This document shows positions 17,311 through 25,748 of a stretch of DNA of 64,000 bases, piece after piece. The DNA is taken from NCBI RefSeq assembly GCF_040393045.1, contig NZ_JBEBUX010000001.1, positions 15,427 through 79,426 of the forward strand, in the 5' to 3' direction. Numbering within the stretch: position 1 is the stretch's first letter; every line of letters starts with the position of its first letter. The stretch is from Pollutimonas bauzanensis_A. GTDB taxonomy: Bacteria; Pseudomonadota; Gammaproteobacteria; Burkholderiales; Burkholderiaceae_B. The notes under the pieces are model-generated. The model saw nothing but the letters and a program-made list of their open reading frames with translations, did no database searches and was not told where the DNA came from. Position numbers and translations under genes: made by a program.

Positions 17311-17964
17311 GTGGCGATATGGAAGAACGCAGTCCCCAACCGCAAGGCAATGCATCAGCTCAAGCGCGAAGCGCTTCTGCGCGAAGCCATTGCCGCTTTT
17401 AACCAGAAGGGGTTTCATGCTACTTCGCTGGACGATATCGCCACTAGTCTGGGGGTGACCAAGGCCGCGCTGTATCATTACTTTCCAAACAAGCACTCCT
17501 TGTTGTTCGAGGCGTTTACAGAAGCGTTGCGTGTCGGCTTCGACGCGATCAGAAAGGCCCAGGATTCAGGTGGCACCGGTCTGGAGAAACTGCAGATGGC
17601 GATCCAAGAGTATTTGCAAGTAACGCTTAGCGAACTTAGCCGATGCGTGATTATTACCGAAGAGCATGCGCTGTCACCGGACGACAGGGTGAAAATCGTT
17701 GAACAACGCGATCGTTTCGAAGCCGCGTTACGCGGATTCGTTAGGGCTGGGATCGAGGACGGCAGCATAATTCCCTGTGATCCCAAACTTGCCATTTTTT
17801 CCATATTCGGTGCAGTGAACTGGGTGCCGAAATGGTTTTCGGAAAAAGGGGCCTGGACCAACAAGCAACTCGCACGGGGTATGTCAGAGTTGCTTTGCCG
17901 CTCAATTGCTAAGAATCCGCCGGCCGAACTTCCTATCGATATTTCTAAACTCAAAAAGATGTGA
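17311..17964 (+). CDS. TetR-family transcriptional regulator
   Basis: 217 residues. The N-terminal DNA-binding domain (about 18-64) has the normal TetR shape: helix ALLREAIAAFNQKGF, then TSLDDIATSLGVTKAALYHYFPNKHSLLF. The C-terminal half (about 85-205) would bind the inducer, plausibly a CoA ester or acid of this pathway. The start is GTG at 17311 with AAGAGGAG upstream. It ends the first cluster on the same strand and probably represses it; the promoter dyad at 2796 is a candidate target. Ligand unknown. Confidence 0.9.
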   Translation: MAIWKNAVPNRKAMHQLKREALLREAIAAFNQKGFHATSLDDIATSLGVTKAALYHYFPNKHSLLFEAFTEALRVGFDAIRKAQDSGGTGLEKLQMAIQEYLQVTLSELSRCVIITEEHALSPDDRVKIVEQRDRFEAALRGFVRAGIEDGSIIPCDPKLAIFSIFGAVNWVPKWFSEKGAWTNKQLARGMSELLCRSIAKNPPAELPIDISKLKKM

Positions 17965-18353
17965 ACGATTGGCAATGGCATTACAACGACGACAGCACGC
18001 ATCAAGGCAAGATGTGTGTGGGGGAGTTGTCAGCACGTCTGTGGGATGCCCTATGCTTGCCCCATATCTAAGTATGCTCATGCATTGTCTCCAAAAATGG
18101 CTATTTATCGTGCTCGCTGTTTGACCGAAAAACCACAATGTTGCTTAGCGTGCGGCATGGATGTTTGGCTTTCCAGTCTGTTCTAGACGTGTGCGTATTG
18201 CATCTAGATGTGTTTTGGCCCAACTGCGAGCCTGATCCATACAGGTGCCTCTCAAGGCGTGTCCTCTCTTCGTTGAGCAGCCCATAGGCTTACAAAGCTC
18301 ACTTTGAAATGGTCTCTAGGAAAATTTAGGGTCAATACCTATTTTTATCCGAA
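17965..18353. other. Non-coding spacer, nothing recognised
   Basis: About 390 bases between the TetR and GntR genes. Only short unconvincing frames occur in it. Two TCTAGA palindromes (18182-18187, 18203-18208), 21 bases apart, the second within CATCTAGATG, are the only symmetric elements seen; their meaning is unknown. I see no transposase remnant, tRNA or clear terminator. Confidence 0.6.
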
Positions 18354-18365
18354 CTGGTATACCAG
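18354..18365. promoter_or_regulatory. Palindromic operator before the GntR gene
   Basis: CTGGTATACCAG is a perfect 12-base palindrome, and ATACCAGTAA recurs 20 bases later across the start codon of the regulator gene (18381-18390). TGGTATACCA-type sites are typical for the FCD subgroup of GntR regulators. It almost certainly mediates autorepression by the next gene. Confidence 0.75.
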
Positions 18366-18377
18366 TAATATTCCAGC

Positions 18378-19049
18378 ATGATACCAGTAACTATTAAACG
18401 CGATAGCGAGCGTGCGTATGAAAAACTGGTCGAGATGCTTCTTAACGGAAGCATTACAGAAGACCAGCCGCTTTCAGAACGCAACCTTTCTGATCTCCTT
18501 GGACTTGGCCGTACTCCCATTCGTGAGGCGGTGCGCGATCTCGTTCGCGAAGGCGTGTTGGAAAGCCACCCAATGCGGGGGACGATTCTGCGGCCGCTTA
18601 CCATTCCCGATCTCCAAGATCTTTATGAAATTCGCTATGCGATCGAGGGTATTGCCGTTGCGCTGGCTGCTCAACGGGGCGCGGTCGAACAGCTCCAGCG
18701 GTTTGCCGTGGCATTTGAAGAAGCGCTGACCAACCCAGACGATTTTGACGTGCTTCAGGTTCATGACGATGGCGTCGAATTTCACAAGGAAGTAATGCGC
18801 TTATCCGGCAATAAGCGGCTACTCGAGATGTATTACCCCTTCCGACTTCGTTTTCGGATTCCATTCGGCATTGTTCGGAACAGGACGCCGGAACGCATAC
18901 GCGCCGCATTGCTGGAACATAAAACCTTGTTGGAGGCCATCATGCGCCGGGATGCGGAGCATGCACGTTTCTTGATGTGTGAGCATTTACGCAAGGGGCT
19001 GGATTGGCGTATCGAGATGCTGCTGCACAGAGATCAATACAGAATGTAA
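18378..19049 (+). CDS. GntR-family (FCD subgroup) transcriptional regulator
   Basis: 223 residues. Winged helix at about 10-75, with the hallmark PLSERNLSDLLGLGRTPIREAVRDL and V-L-E-S-H-P-M-R-G-T; the helical FCD effector domain fills about 80-215 with metal-ligand positions including the D of DDGVEFH and later His residues. The ATG at 18378 has no Shine-Dalgarno sequence and lies inside operator-like sequence, so the transcript may have a very short leader. It stands 42 bases before the amino-acid importer genes and likely controls them in response to an amino or hydroxy acid. Confidence 0.9.
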   Translation: MIPVTIKRDSERAYEKLVEMLLNGSITEDQPLSERNLSDLLGLGRTPIREAVRDLVREGVLESHPMRGTILRPLTIPDLQDLYEIRYAIEGIAVALAAQRGAVEQLQRFAVAFEEALTNPDDFDVLQVHDDGVEFHKEVMRLSGNKRLLEMYYPFRLRFRIPFGIVRNRTPERIRAALLEHKTLLEAIMRRDAEHARFLMCEHLRKGLDWRIEMLLHRDQYRM

Positions 19050-19091
19050 AAGCGAAAAAAACCACTACGCTATAAAACTGGAGACAAACCA

Positions 19092-20120
19092 ATGAAACTG
19101 ATCAGCACTGCAGCCGTCCTTATAGGCGCGCTCACTTTTGGAACTGCAGCGAGTGCTGCGGAAGCCGGCCCCACCCTTGCGTCGGTCAAGAGCAAGGATA
19201 AGGTGGTTTGCGGCGCCAACGGTGGGCGGCCCGGTTTCTCAGGTATTGATAGTAAAGGCCAGTGGCAAGGGATTGACGTGGAGGTTTGCCGCGCCGTCGC
19301 CGCAGCGACGCTGGGCGATGCAAAAAAAGCGGAGCTCGTCAAAGTGTCCAGCCAGACCCGCTTTACCGCATTGCAGACATCCGAGGTCGATCTGTTAGTC
19401 GCTAACGTCACATGGACCTATAGCCGCGACACCAATCTTGGCCTGGACTTTGTAGCTCCTATCTTTTACGACGGCCAGGCCTTCATGGTTAGTAAGCAAC
19501 TCGGCGTCAAAAGCGTGAGCGAGTTGAGCGGAGCCACGATTTGTATTGAGCCGGGTTCCACGTCGGAGAAGATCGTTGCCGATATCTTCCGCGCTAAAGG
19601 GATGCAGTACAAACCCGTCGTCATCGAGGATCGTAAGGAACTCAATAACGCCTTTTTTAGCGGCCGTTGCGATGTGCATGTGCAGTCGACTTCAGGGTTG
19701 AGCTCGGGCCGCGCGACGGCAGCCAGCAATCCTGACGATTACGTCATTCTGCCGGAAGTCTTTGGCAAAGACCCAATGGCTCCAGTCGTCAGGCAAGGCG
19801 ATGCGCAATGGCGGGATATCGTAAATTGGACGGTCTATGCCATGATCGCTGCGGAGGAATTGGGGATTACCTCGCAGAACGTGGACGAAATGAAGAAGTC
19901 GGATAACGCAGATATTGCCCGTTTGCTTGGTGCGAAGGACGAGCTCGGCAAGCAGCTAGCCCTGAATAATGACTGGGCTTACCAAGTTATCAAACAGGTA
20001 GGCAACTATGGTGAGGTTTTTGAGCGCACGGTCGGCAAAGGCTCGCCTCTCAAACTGGATCGTGGCCTCAATCGTCAATGGGTCGATGGCGGATTGCTGT
20101 ATGCGCCGCCCTTTAATTGA
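19092..20120 (+). CDS. aapJ: General amino-acid ABC transporter binding protein (AapJ/BztA family)
   Basis: 342 residues with a signal peptide (about 1-22, cleaved near ASA-AEAG). Mature sequence follows AapJ closely in layout: V-V-C-G-A-N-G-G-R-P-G-F-S, then G-I-D-V-E-V-C-R-A-V-A-A-A, S-S-Q-T-R-F-T-A-L-Q and N-V-T-W-T-Y-S-R-D-T. AapJ-type proteins bind a wide range of L-amino acids, especially acidic and polar ones, in the periplasm. CTGGAGACAAACC precedes the ATG. It is followed at once by two permeases and an ATPase, the complete Aap set. Confidence 0.92.
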   Translation: MKLISTAAVLIGALTFGTAASAAEAGPTLASVKSKDKVVCGANGGRPGFSGIDSKGQWQGIDVEVCRAVAAATLGDAKKAELVKVSSQTRFTALQTSEVDLLVANVTWTYSRDTNLGLDFVAPIFYDGQAFMVSKQLGVKSVSELSGATICIEPGSTSEKIVADIFRAKGMQYKPVVIEDRKELNNAFFSGRCDVHVQSTSGLSSGRATAASNPDDYVILPEVFGKDPMAPVVRQGDAQWRDIVNWTVYAMIAAEELGITSQNVDEMKKSDNADIARLLGAKDELGKQLALNNDWAYQVIKQVGNYGEVFERTVGKGSPLKLDRGLNRQWVDGGLLYAPPFN

Positions 20121-20131
20121 GTTTTGCCAGC

Positions 20132-21343
20132 ATGCAGACAACCGCAACCCTTCGCCGTCGGCCTCCCCGATTGCCAGTCAGGCACCGTCTTTCGTGGAAG
20201 GGGGCCTGGCATGATCTTGGTGTCAGGTCCTGGATATATCAGGCGATAGTGCTGATAGGCGTAATTGCGCTCGGATCCTTTTTGGTCGGGAACGCTCAGG
20301 ACGCATTGAGCAAACAGGGGATATCGACCGGCTTTGCGTTCTTGGCAGATGATGCGGGATTCGAGATAGGCGAACGATCCATTGCATTCCAGTCTACTGA
20401 TTCCTTTCTCAAGGCATATGGTGTTGCACTCCTGAATACATTGAAGGTATCGGTGGCAAGTATTGTTTTTGCCACGTTGATAGGTGTGATAGTCGGTGTA
20501 GGCCGCCTTTCATCCAATCTGATGTGGCGCAAGTTCGCCTCGATCTACGTTGAAGTGTTCCGAAATACGCCTCAGCTGGTGCAACTGATCTTCTGGTACA
20601 CGATCATTACCAAGCTTCCACATCCGCGCCAGGCATTTTCGTTTGATGGCCTGGCGTTCCTCAGCAACCGGGGTATCGTCATTCCTTGGTTGACTAATGA
20701 TTCGGTGATTTGGATGCTGCTGGCGGCAATATTGGCAAGCAGCATCTTGTTGTGGGCAATACTGCAGGTGATCGATCGCCGGCGCAAAAAATCGGGCCAG
20801 AAGCAGCCCGTGGCGTTGATGCTGGGCCTAATGATCGCTTTTTCGCCGATTGTGCTGACAGTGCTTTTGGGGCCTTCGTACGAAATATCGATTCCAGTTC
20901 TGCGAGGGTTCAATTACCAGGGTGGAACAACCATATCGCCTGAGTTCCTTGCTTTGTTGTTAGGCCTGTCTCTATACATAGGTGCCTTTATTGCCGAGAT
21001 AGTCCGCTCGGGGATCGAGTCGGTCAGCGCGGGTCAGATTGAGGCTGCGCAAACAGTGGGTTTAGGGCCTTTCAATATATACCGCAGGGTCGTTTTCCCG
21101 CAGGCGCTGCGGGTCATGGTGCCGCCCGCTGCGGGTCAGTATGTGAGTATCGTCAAGAACAGTTCGCTGGGCGTCGCTGTTGGTTATCCGGAGCTGTTCA
21201 GCGTGAATAACACCATAGTCACGCTCAGTGGGCACACGATCGAGGCAATCGCCATAATGATGTCGATCTACCTAGCCATTTCTTTCAGTATTGCGATCAT
21301 CATGAACCTGTACAACCACAAAGTACAGATCAAGGAGCGATGA
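20132..21343 (+). CDS. aapQ: General amino-acid ABC transporter permease (AapQ/BztB family)
   Basis: 403 residues. Typical of this family, which is much longer than usual HisM-type permeases because of a large insertion after the first helix. The core begins near residue 90 (LLNTLKVSVASIVFATLIGV), with RNTPQLVQLIFWY, and the EAA loop I-E-A-A-Q-T-V-G-L-G-P-F near 305-316. I start at ATG 20132; the alternative TTG at 20117 overlaps the stop of the binding-protein gene. Inner membrane, partner of the next gene. Confidence 0.92.
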   Translation: MQTTATLRRRPPRLPVRHRLSWKGAWHDLGVRSWIYQAIVLIGVIALGSFLVGNAQDALSKQGISTGFAFLADDAGFEIGERSIAFQSTDSFLKAYGVALLNTLKVSVASIVFATLIGVIVGVGRLSSNLMWRKFASIYVEVFRNTPQLVQLIFWYTIITKLPHPRQAFSFDGLAFLSNRGIVIPWLTNDSVIWMLLAAILASSILLWAILQVIDRRRKKSGQKQPVALMLGLMIAFSPIVLTVLLGPSYEISIPVLRGFNYQGGTTISPEFLALLLGLSLYIGAFIAEIVRSGIESVSAGQIEAAQTVGLGPFNIYRRVVFPQALRVMVPPAAGQYVSIVKNSSLGVAVGYPELFSVNNTIVTLSGHTIEAIAIMMSIYLAISFSIAIIMNLYNHKVQIKER

Positions 21344-21346
21344 GTC

Positions 21347-22459
21347 ATGGCATCACAGCAATGTGTTTCACGTGCCGTCGTGAAGTCGACACAGCGCCGC
21401 TCTCCTCCCACAAGAGAGCAAGGGCTGGCAGCCTGGTTCAGAAGGAATTTTTTCAGGAACTGGTTCAATGGCGCCATGAGCCTCTTGGCGCTTTGGGTAT
21501 TGTTCGTTACCTTGCCGCGACTTATTCGCTGGGCATTCATCGATGCGGTTTGGTTCACGACGAATTCCGAAGACTGTAAGGCTGCTGCTGGTGCGTGCTG
21601 GGCCGTCATCTCCGAGAAATACAGCGTCATGTTGTTCGGTACCTTTCCCTACGAGGAGCAGTGGCGCGCCATTGCAGCTATCGTGATCATCATCGGATTG
21701 GCCGTCATCTCCGCTTTCCGCATTCTGTCCGCACGCGCGTTGATTGTTTCATGGGTCGCGGCCATGGGGATGGTTTTTTTGTTGATGCTTGGCGGAGTCT
21801 TCGGACTTGCGCCTGTTCCTACGCATCGATGGGGTGGATTGCCTTTGACGCTGATCATGTTCGTTGGCACTGTGGTCGGCGGCATTCCGGCGGGCGTCCT
21901 GCTAGCCCTGGGCCGACGTTCGCAAATGCCGGCCATCAAGGCGCTTTGCGTGGGGTTCATCGAGATTGTCAGAGGCTTGCCATTGGTGACGATACTGTTC
22001 ATGGCCTCTTTGATGTTTCCTTTGTTCCTGCCAGAGGGCATTACCATCGACAAATTCATGCGCGCGCAGATCGCGATGATGCTGTTTTTTGCCGCCTATG
22101 CTGCCGAGGTAATCCGGGGCGGCTTGCAAGCTATCGGCAGGGGCCAGTACGAGGCGGCGGACACAATAGGGTTGACGTACTGGCAGAAAATGTTGCGCAT
22201 CATTTTGCCGCAGACCGGGCGCATCGTGTTGCCATCGATGATGAATGAAATCATTCGAGCGTTCAAGAATACGACATTTGTCGGAATCATAGGGCTGTTC
22301 GATGTGCTGCGCGCTACATCGACAGCCATACAGGATCCCGTCTGGGTGCGATACAGCATTGAGGCATATCTGTTTGTTTTCCTTCTCTATTTCATCATGT
22401 GTTTCGCAATGTCGAAGTACAGCGAGGGATTGGAGTACAGGCTTAAAGTAAGGCGGTGA
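21347..22459 (+). CDS. aapM: General amino-acid ABC transporter permease (AapM/BztC family)
   Basis: 370 residues. Begins with a polar N-terminus, then several helices; V-R-G-L-P-L-V-T-I-L-F-M near 205-216 and the EAA coupling loop YEAADTIGLTYWQKM (about 268-282) mark the BPD transporter domain. The short loop F-I-D-A-V-W-F-T-T-N-S-E-D-C-K between early helices is the usual AapM periplasmic segment. Three bases after aapQ and one base before aapP; same transcript. Confidence 0.92.
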   Translation: MASQQCVSRAVVKSTQRRSPPTREQGLAAWFRRNFFRNWFNGAMSLLALWVLFVTLPRLIRWAFIDAVWFTTNSEDCKAAAGACWAVISEKYSVMLFGTFPYEEQWRAIAAIVIIIGLAVISAFRILSARALIVSWVAAMGMVFLLMLGGVFGLAPVPTHRWGGLPLTLIMFVGTVVGGIPAGVLLALGRRSQMPAIKALCVGFIEIVRGLPLVTILFMASLMFPLFLPEGITIDKFMRAQIAMMLFFAAYAAEVIRGGLQAIGRGQYEAADTIGLTYWQKMLRIILPQTGRIVLPSMMNEIIRAFKNTTFVGIIGLFDVLRATSTAIQDPVWVRYSIEAYLFVFLLYFIMCFAMSKYSEGLEYRLKVRR

Positions 22460-22460
22460 A

Positions 22461-23219
22461 ATGACAGAATTAATAGAGCCCATCGAGGGAGCGGCCGTGC
22501 AGCTGCGGGAAGTCAACAAGTGGTACGGGGATTTTCATGTGCTGCGCGACGTTAATCTGGTCGTAGGCCGCGGCGAGAAGGTGGTGATTTGCGGTCCATC
22601 GGGGTCGGGGAAATCAACGGCGATCCGCTGTATCAACCGACTGGAAGAACATCAGGAAGGAAGCATCGTTGTCGACGGCATTGAAGTGAACTCGGACATT
22701 CGTCAGATCGAGGCCGTTCGACGTAAGGTCGGCATGGTATTCCAGAGCTTCAATTTATTTCCTCATCTGACGATTCTGGACAACCTGACCCTCGGACCTA
22801 TGTTGGCGCAGAGAGTGCCTCAGGACGAGGCGCAAGACAGGGCCATGGAATTGCTCCGCCGCGTCCGCATACCCGAGCAGGCAAAGAAATTTCCAGGTCA
22901 GCTGTCAGGCGGCCAGCAACAGCGTGTGGCGATAGCCCGCGCATTGATGCTGCGGCCCCATGTCATGTTGTTTGACGAGCCGACCTCTGCCCTGGATCCT
23001 GAAATGATTCACGAGGTGCTCGATGTCATGACGGAGCTCGCCGAGGGGGGTATGACCATGATTTGTGTAACGCATGAAATGAACTTCGCGCGCAAGGTTG
23101 CCGATCTGGTTGTATTCATGGATAGCGGGGAGGTCGTCGAAGCGGCACCACCGGATCAGTTCTTCGAGTCACCCTCCAGTGAACGGACACGCTTGTTTCT
23201 TAGCCAGATTTTGCACTGA
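22461..23219 (+). CDS. aapP: General amino-acid ABC transporter ATPase (AapP family)
   Basis: 252 residues, single ABC domain. Walker A GPSGSGKST (about 47-55), Q-loop V-F-Q-S-F-N-L-F-P-H, signature LSGGQQQRVAIARAL (about 151-165), Walker B VMLFDEPTSALDPE (about 171-184) and H-loop V-T-H-E. It powers the AapQM channel. The operon then continues with two PLP enzymes, suggesting that the imported amino acid is processed by them. Confidence 0.95.
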   Translation: MTELIEPIEGAAVQLREVNKWYGDFHVLRDVNLVVGRGEKVVICGPSGSGKSTAIRCINRLEEHQEGSIVVDGIEVNSDIRQIEAVRRKVGMVFQSFNLFPHLTILDNLTLGPMLAQRVPQDEAQDRAMELLRRVRIPEQAKKFPGQLSGGQQQRVAIARALMLRPHVMLFDEPTSALDPEMIHEVLDVMTELAEGGMTMICVTHEMNFARKVADLVVFMDSGEVVEAAPPDQFFESPSSERTRLFLSQILH

Positions 23220-23255
23220 TGCTTTGTTCCCGGTTTTAATTAGGATGGATTCCCA

Positions 23256-24500
23256 ATGACTTCGCATGCTGTTTCCCCAGAGGCTTCCTCGGACACGCCA
23301 CTGACGTTCAGTACCTTTCGCAGTGGTTTCCCTGCGTTGACTACTCAGACCTATCTTTCGATATGCGACAAGATGATCCTGCATCGGCGCGTCCGTGCCT
23401 CCGTTGAGGAGTTTCTCGATCATCTTGAACTGGCGTCGGCGAATCGTGTGCAGCATGAAGTCCATGTGGCATCGTCGCGCCGCAAATTTGCGGATTTAAT
23501 GAATGTTGCTCCGGAAACCATAGCGGCGATCCGCAACGTTTCCGACGGAATCAACAGCATTGCATGGGCCTTTCCGTGGGAGCCAGGCGACAATGTCGTA
23601 TTGACATCAGATTGCGAGCATCCCAACAACGTTTATCCCTGGCTGCGGCAACGTCAGAGGGGGCTGGAGGTGCGTATCGTCAATCCCTTGCCGGACGGCT
23701 CGATCGATATCGACGGGCTTATTTCGGCCATGGATGCGCGGACACGATTGATGACCGTGGCATCGGCCACGTTCGCGCCTGGGCACCGCACTGATCTGCG
23801 GAAATTGGGCGAGGCATGCCGCAAGCGCGATGTTTTCCTGCTGGTTGATGGCGTGCAAACCGCGGGCATCATGCACCATGATTTATCTGCCGAAATGGTG
23901 GATGGGTTCGCCACTTCGGTATCGAAAGGCTTACTTGGCTTGTACGGCTACGGTTTCTTGTATGTGTCGCCTAAATGGATAGACCGACTCAAGCCCGCCT
24001 ATCTGTCGCGTCCTGCAATAGTGCAGAGAACGGACGATCATTCAACCATGGGCGGTTTTGACTATGAGTATCAGCCGGACAGCCGCCGCTTTGAAGTTGG
24101 CAGTTTCAACTTGGCGGGGGCGTATGCCGTCGATGCTTCTCTTGATATGTTACTGGAGCTGGGTACAGCCCATATCGAGGCCCATGTCCTGCAACTAGTA
24201 GGCAGGTTTCACGACGGCTTGTGCAGCCTGGGTATTACGCCCGCCGTACCTGGCCGAGGCTCCAAGCAATCACATATCGTCACGCTCGGCGCCCTGAATG
24301 CCGGTGGCCATGGGTTTTCAACCGATCCGTTGATTCAGCCGCTGTCGGAGCATCTGGTCGAGCGCAGGGTAGCCCATACCATCAGGCGTGGCCAGCTGCG
24401 TTTTGGCCTGCATGCCTACAATAACGAGGCCGATATCGATGCCGCATTGGACGCCGTACGAGAGGGTCTGGGCGTTATCAAGGGCGTTGCCGCGATATAG
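23256..24500 (+). CDS. Class V aminotransferase family PLP enzyme
   Basis: 414 residues, fold type I PLP enzyme of the cysteine desulfurase / isopenicillin-N-epimerase-like group. Conserved elements: N-V-S-D-G-I-N-S-I-A near 92-101, H-P-N-N for stacking on the cofactor, D-G-V-Q-T-A-G (about 207-213) and the Schiff-base Lys near 224 in SVSKGLLGLYGYGF. There is no catalytic-Cys loop of desulfurases that I can identify, so aminotransfer, elimination or epimerisation is more likely. It follows the Aap ATPase by 36 bases and runs into a threonine aldolase gene after two bases. Substrate unknown. Confidence 0.82.
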   Translation: MTSHAVSPEASSDTPLTFSTFRSGFPALTTQTYLSICDKMILHRRVRASVEEFLDHLELASANRVQHEVHVASSRRKFADLMNVAPETIAAIRNVSDGINSIAWAFPWEPGDNVVLTSDCEHPNNVYPWLRQRQRGLEVRIVNPLPDGSIDIDGLISAMDARTRLMTVASATFAPGHRTDLRKLGEACRKRDVFLLVDGVQTAGIMHHDLSAEMVDGFATSVSKGLLGLYGYGFLYVSPKWIDRLKPAYLSRPAIVQRTDDHSTMGGFDYEYQPDSRRFEVGSFNLAGAYAVDASLDMLLELGTAHIEAHVLQLVGRFHDGLCSLGITPAVPGRGSKQSHIVTLGALNAGGHGFSTDPLIQPLSEHLVERRVAHTIRRGQLRFGLHAYNNEADIDAALDAVREGLGVIKGVAAI

Positions 24501-24502
24501 CC

Positions 24503-25552
24503 ATGTCCATGCGCCCGCCGTTTCCTATTGATCTGGTCAGCGATACTGCAACCCGGCCATCACCAGCGATGCGCGAGGTGATGGCGCGGGCGGAAGTCGG
24601 GGACGAGCAACGTGGCGAGGATCCTAGCGTCAACGCACTGACCGAAAAGGTTGCCGCAATGCTGGGCCAGGAGGCGGCCATCTTTCTGCCATCGGGCACC
24701 ATGTGCAATCAGATTGCCTTGGCGGTGCATTGCCTGCCGGGCGATGAAATCATCGCCGCCGGCAATAGCCATATCGTTTCATCGGAAGGGGCGGGCGCAT
24801 CCGTCTTTGCACACAGCGTTATTCGCGGCATAGGGTCGGAGCGCGGGATTTTTAGCACCCAAGAATTGGCTGCGGCAGTGCGCTCTCCGGGGGTAAAGGC
24901 GCCTCGCTCGAAAGTGGTTTGTATCGAACAGACCAACAATCGTGGCGGGGGGGCGGTGTGGCCGTTGGAAACGGTGCATGAGATAGTGGGTGCCGCACGG
25001 GATCTTAATTTGGCCTTGCACATGGATGGCGCACGCTTGATGAATGCGTGTGTGGCCACCCAGGTTTCAGCCGAATCCTATGCAAAACCCTTTGATAGCG
25101 TATGGCTGGATCTTTCGAAAGGCCTGGGTTGTCCGATCGGAGGGGTTTTGGCTGGATCCGCCGAATTTATCCAGCAGGCGAATCGTTGGAAGCACCGTTT
25201 CGGAGGTGCAATGCGCCAAGCCGGTATTGTTGCGGCAGCCGGGTTGTACGCGCTTGAACACAACATAGACCGCCTGGCCGAAGACCACTGCAACGCGCGT
25301 CTATTTGCCGAGCAAATCCGCGAGCTGCCCGGTATCTGTTTGCGGTTCGACCGGATCGACACCAACCTCGTCTTTTTCGATGTGTCCGATAGCGGCAAAA
25401 CATCGGCGGAAATAGCGCGGGGTTTGGCTGAGTATGGCGTACGTATCGGTGTGGAAAGCCAGAGTTTGATGCGTGTGGTCTTTCACTTGGACATCAACAC
25501 CAGTATGGTGGGGACCGCGGCTGAGGCGCTGAAGGCCGTGTTGGTGCAATAG
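24503..25552 (+). CDS. Low-specificity threonine aldolase family PLP enzyme
   Basis: 349 residues, the length of LtaE-type aldolases, which split beta-hydroxy amino acids to glycine and an aldehyde. Visible: D-L-V-S-D-T-A-T-R-P-S near the start, G-D-E-Q-R-G-E-D-P-S-V-N (substrate loop), LPSGTMCNQIA, H-M-D-G-A-R and the PLP Lys206 in DLSKGLGCPIGG. A ribosome site is weak; it is probably translated by coupling to the aminotransferase. With a general amino-acid importer and a second PLP enzyme it suggests breakdown of a beta-hydroxy amino acid. A G-run of seven occurs at 24947-24953. Confidence 0.88.
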   Translation: MSMRPPFPIDLVSDTATRPSPAMREVMARAEVGDEQRGEDPSVNALTEKVAAMLGQEAAIFLPSGTMCNQIALAVHCLPGDEIIAAGNSHIVSSEGAGASVFAHSVIRGIGSERGIFSTQELAAAVRSPGVKAPRSKVVCIEQTNNRGGGAVWPLETVHEIVGAARDLNLALHMDGARLMNACVATQVSAESYAKPFDSVWLDLSKGLGCPIGGVLAGSAEFIQQANRWKHRFGGAMRQAGIVAAAGLYALEHNIDRLAEDHCNARLFAEQIRELPGICLRFDRIDTNLVFFDVSDSGKTSAEIARGLAEYGVRIGVESQSLMRVVFHLDINTSMVGTAAEALKAVLVQ

Positions 25553-25560
25553 CCACGCAC

Positions 25561-25686
25561 GCATTTGCCAGTTTCCGGATCGCTTCGTGGTGCAAGGTAC
25601 AGCGGCTGATTACCGACGCGGCGGCCAATGCAGAGATACTCGCCGCGATCGAATCCCAGGGCGTCGATATCGTTATCGCGCCATAG
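25561..25686 (+). pseudogene. Remnant of a DeoR-family regulator, C-terminal end
   Basis: One frame right after the threonine aldolase stop reads through about 41 codons to TAG, containing the segment VQRLITDAAANAEILAAIES followed by QGVDIVIAP. This is the typical end of DeoR-family sensor domains (V-D-x-L-I-T-D...A...L...A-x-G-V-x-V-x-x-A). No start codon, DNA-binding domain or rest of the sensor domain precedes it, since that space is taken by the aldolase. I read it as the tail of a lost gene, marking a deletion or insertion junction. Confidence 0.7.
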
Positions 25687-25748
25687 CTCCCCATTCGGTA
25701 GAATGGACCGCGTGCGTAGCCTATTCGCGTATCCGGGGAGGTATTAAT

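Noticed and set aside
17902..18138. A 78-codon minus-strand frame in the spacer after the TetR gene
   Set aside because: Overlaps the end of the TetR gene, has no ribosome site and no recognisable features.
25587..25748. N-terminal extension of the multi-pass membrane protein
   Set aside because: Basic and not membrane-like, overlaps the DeoR remnant in another frame; the GTG at 25749 has a good ribosome site.
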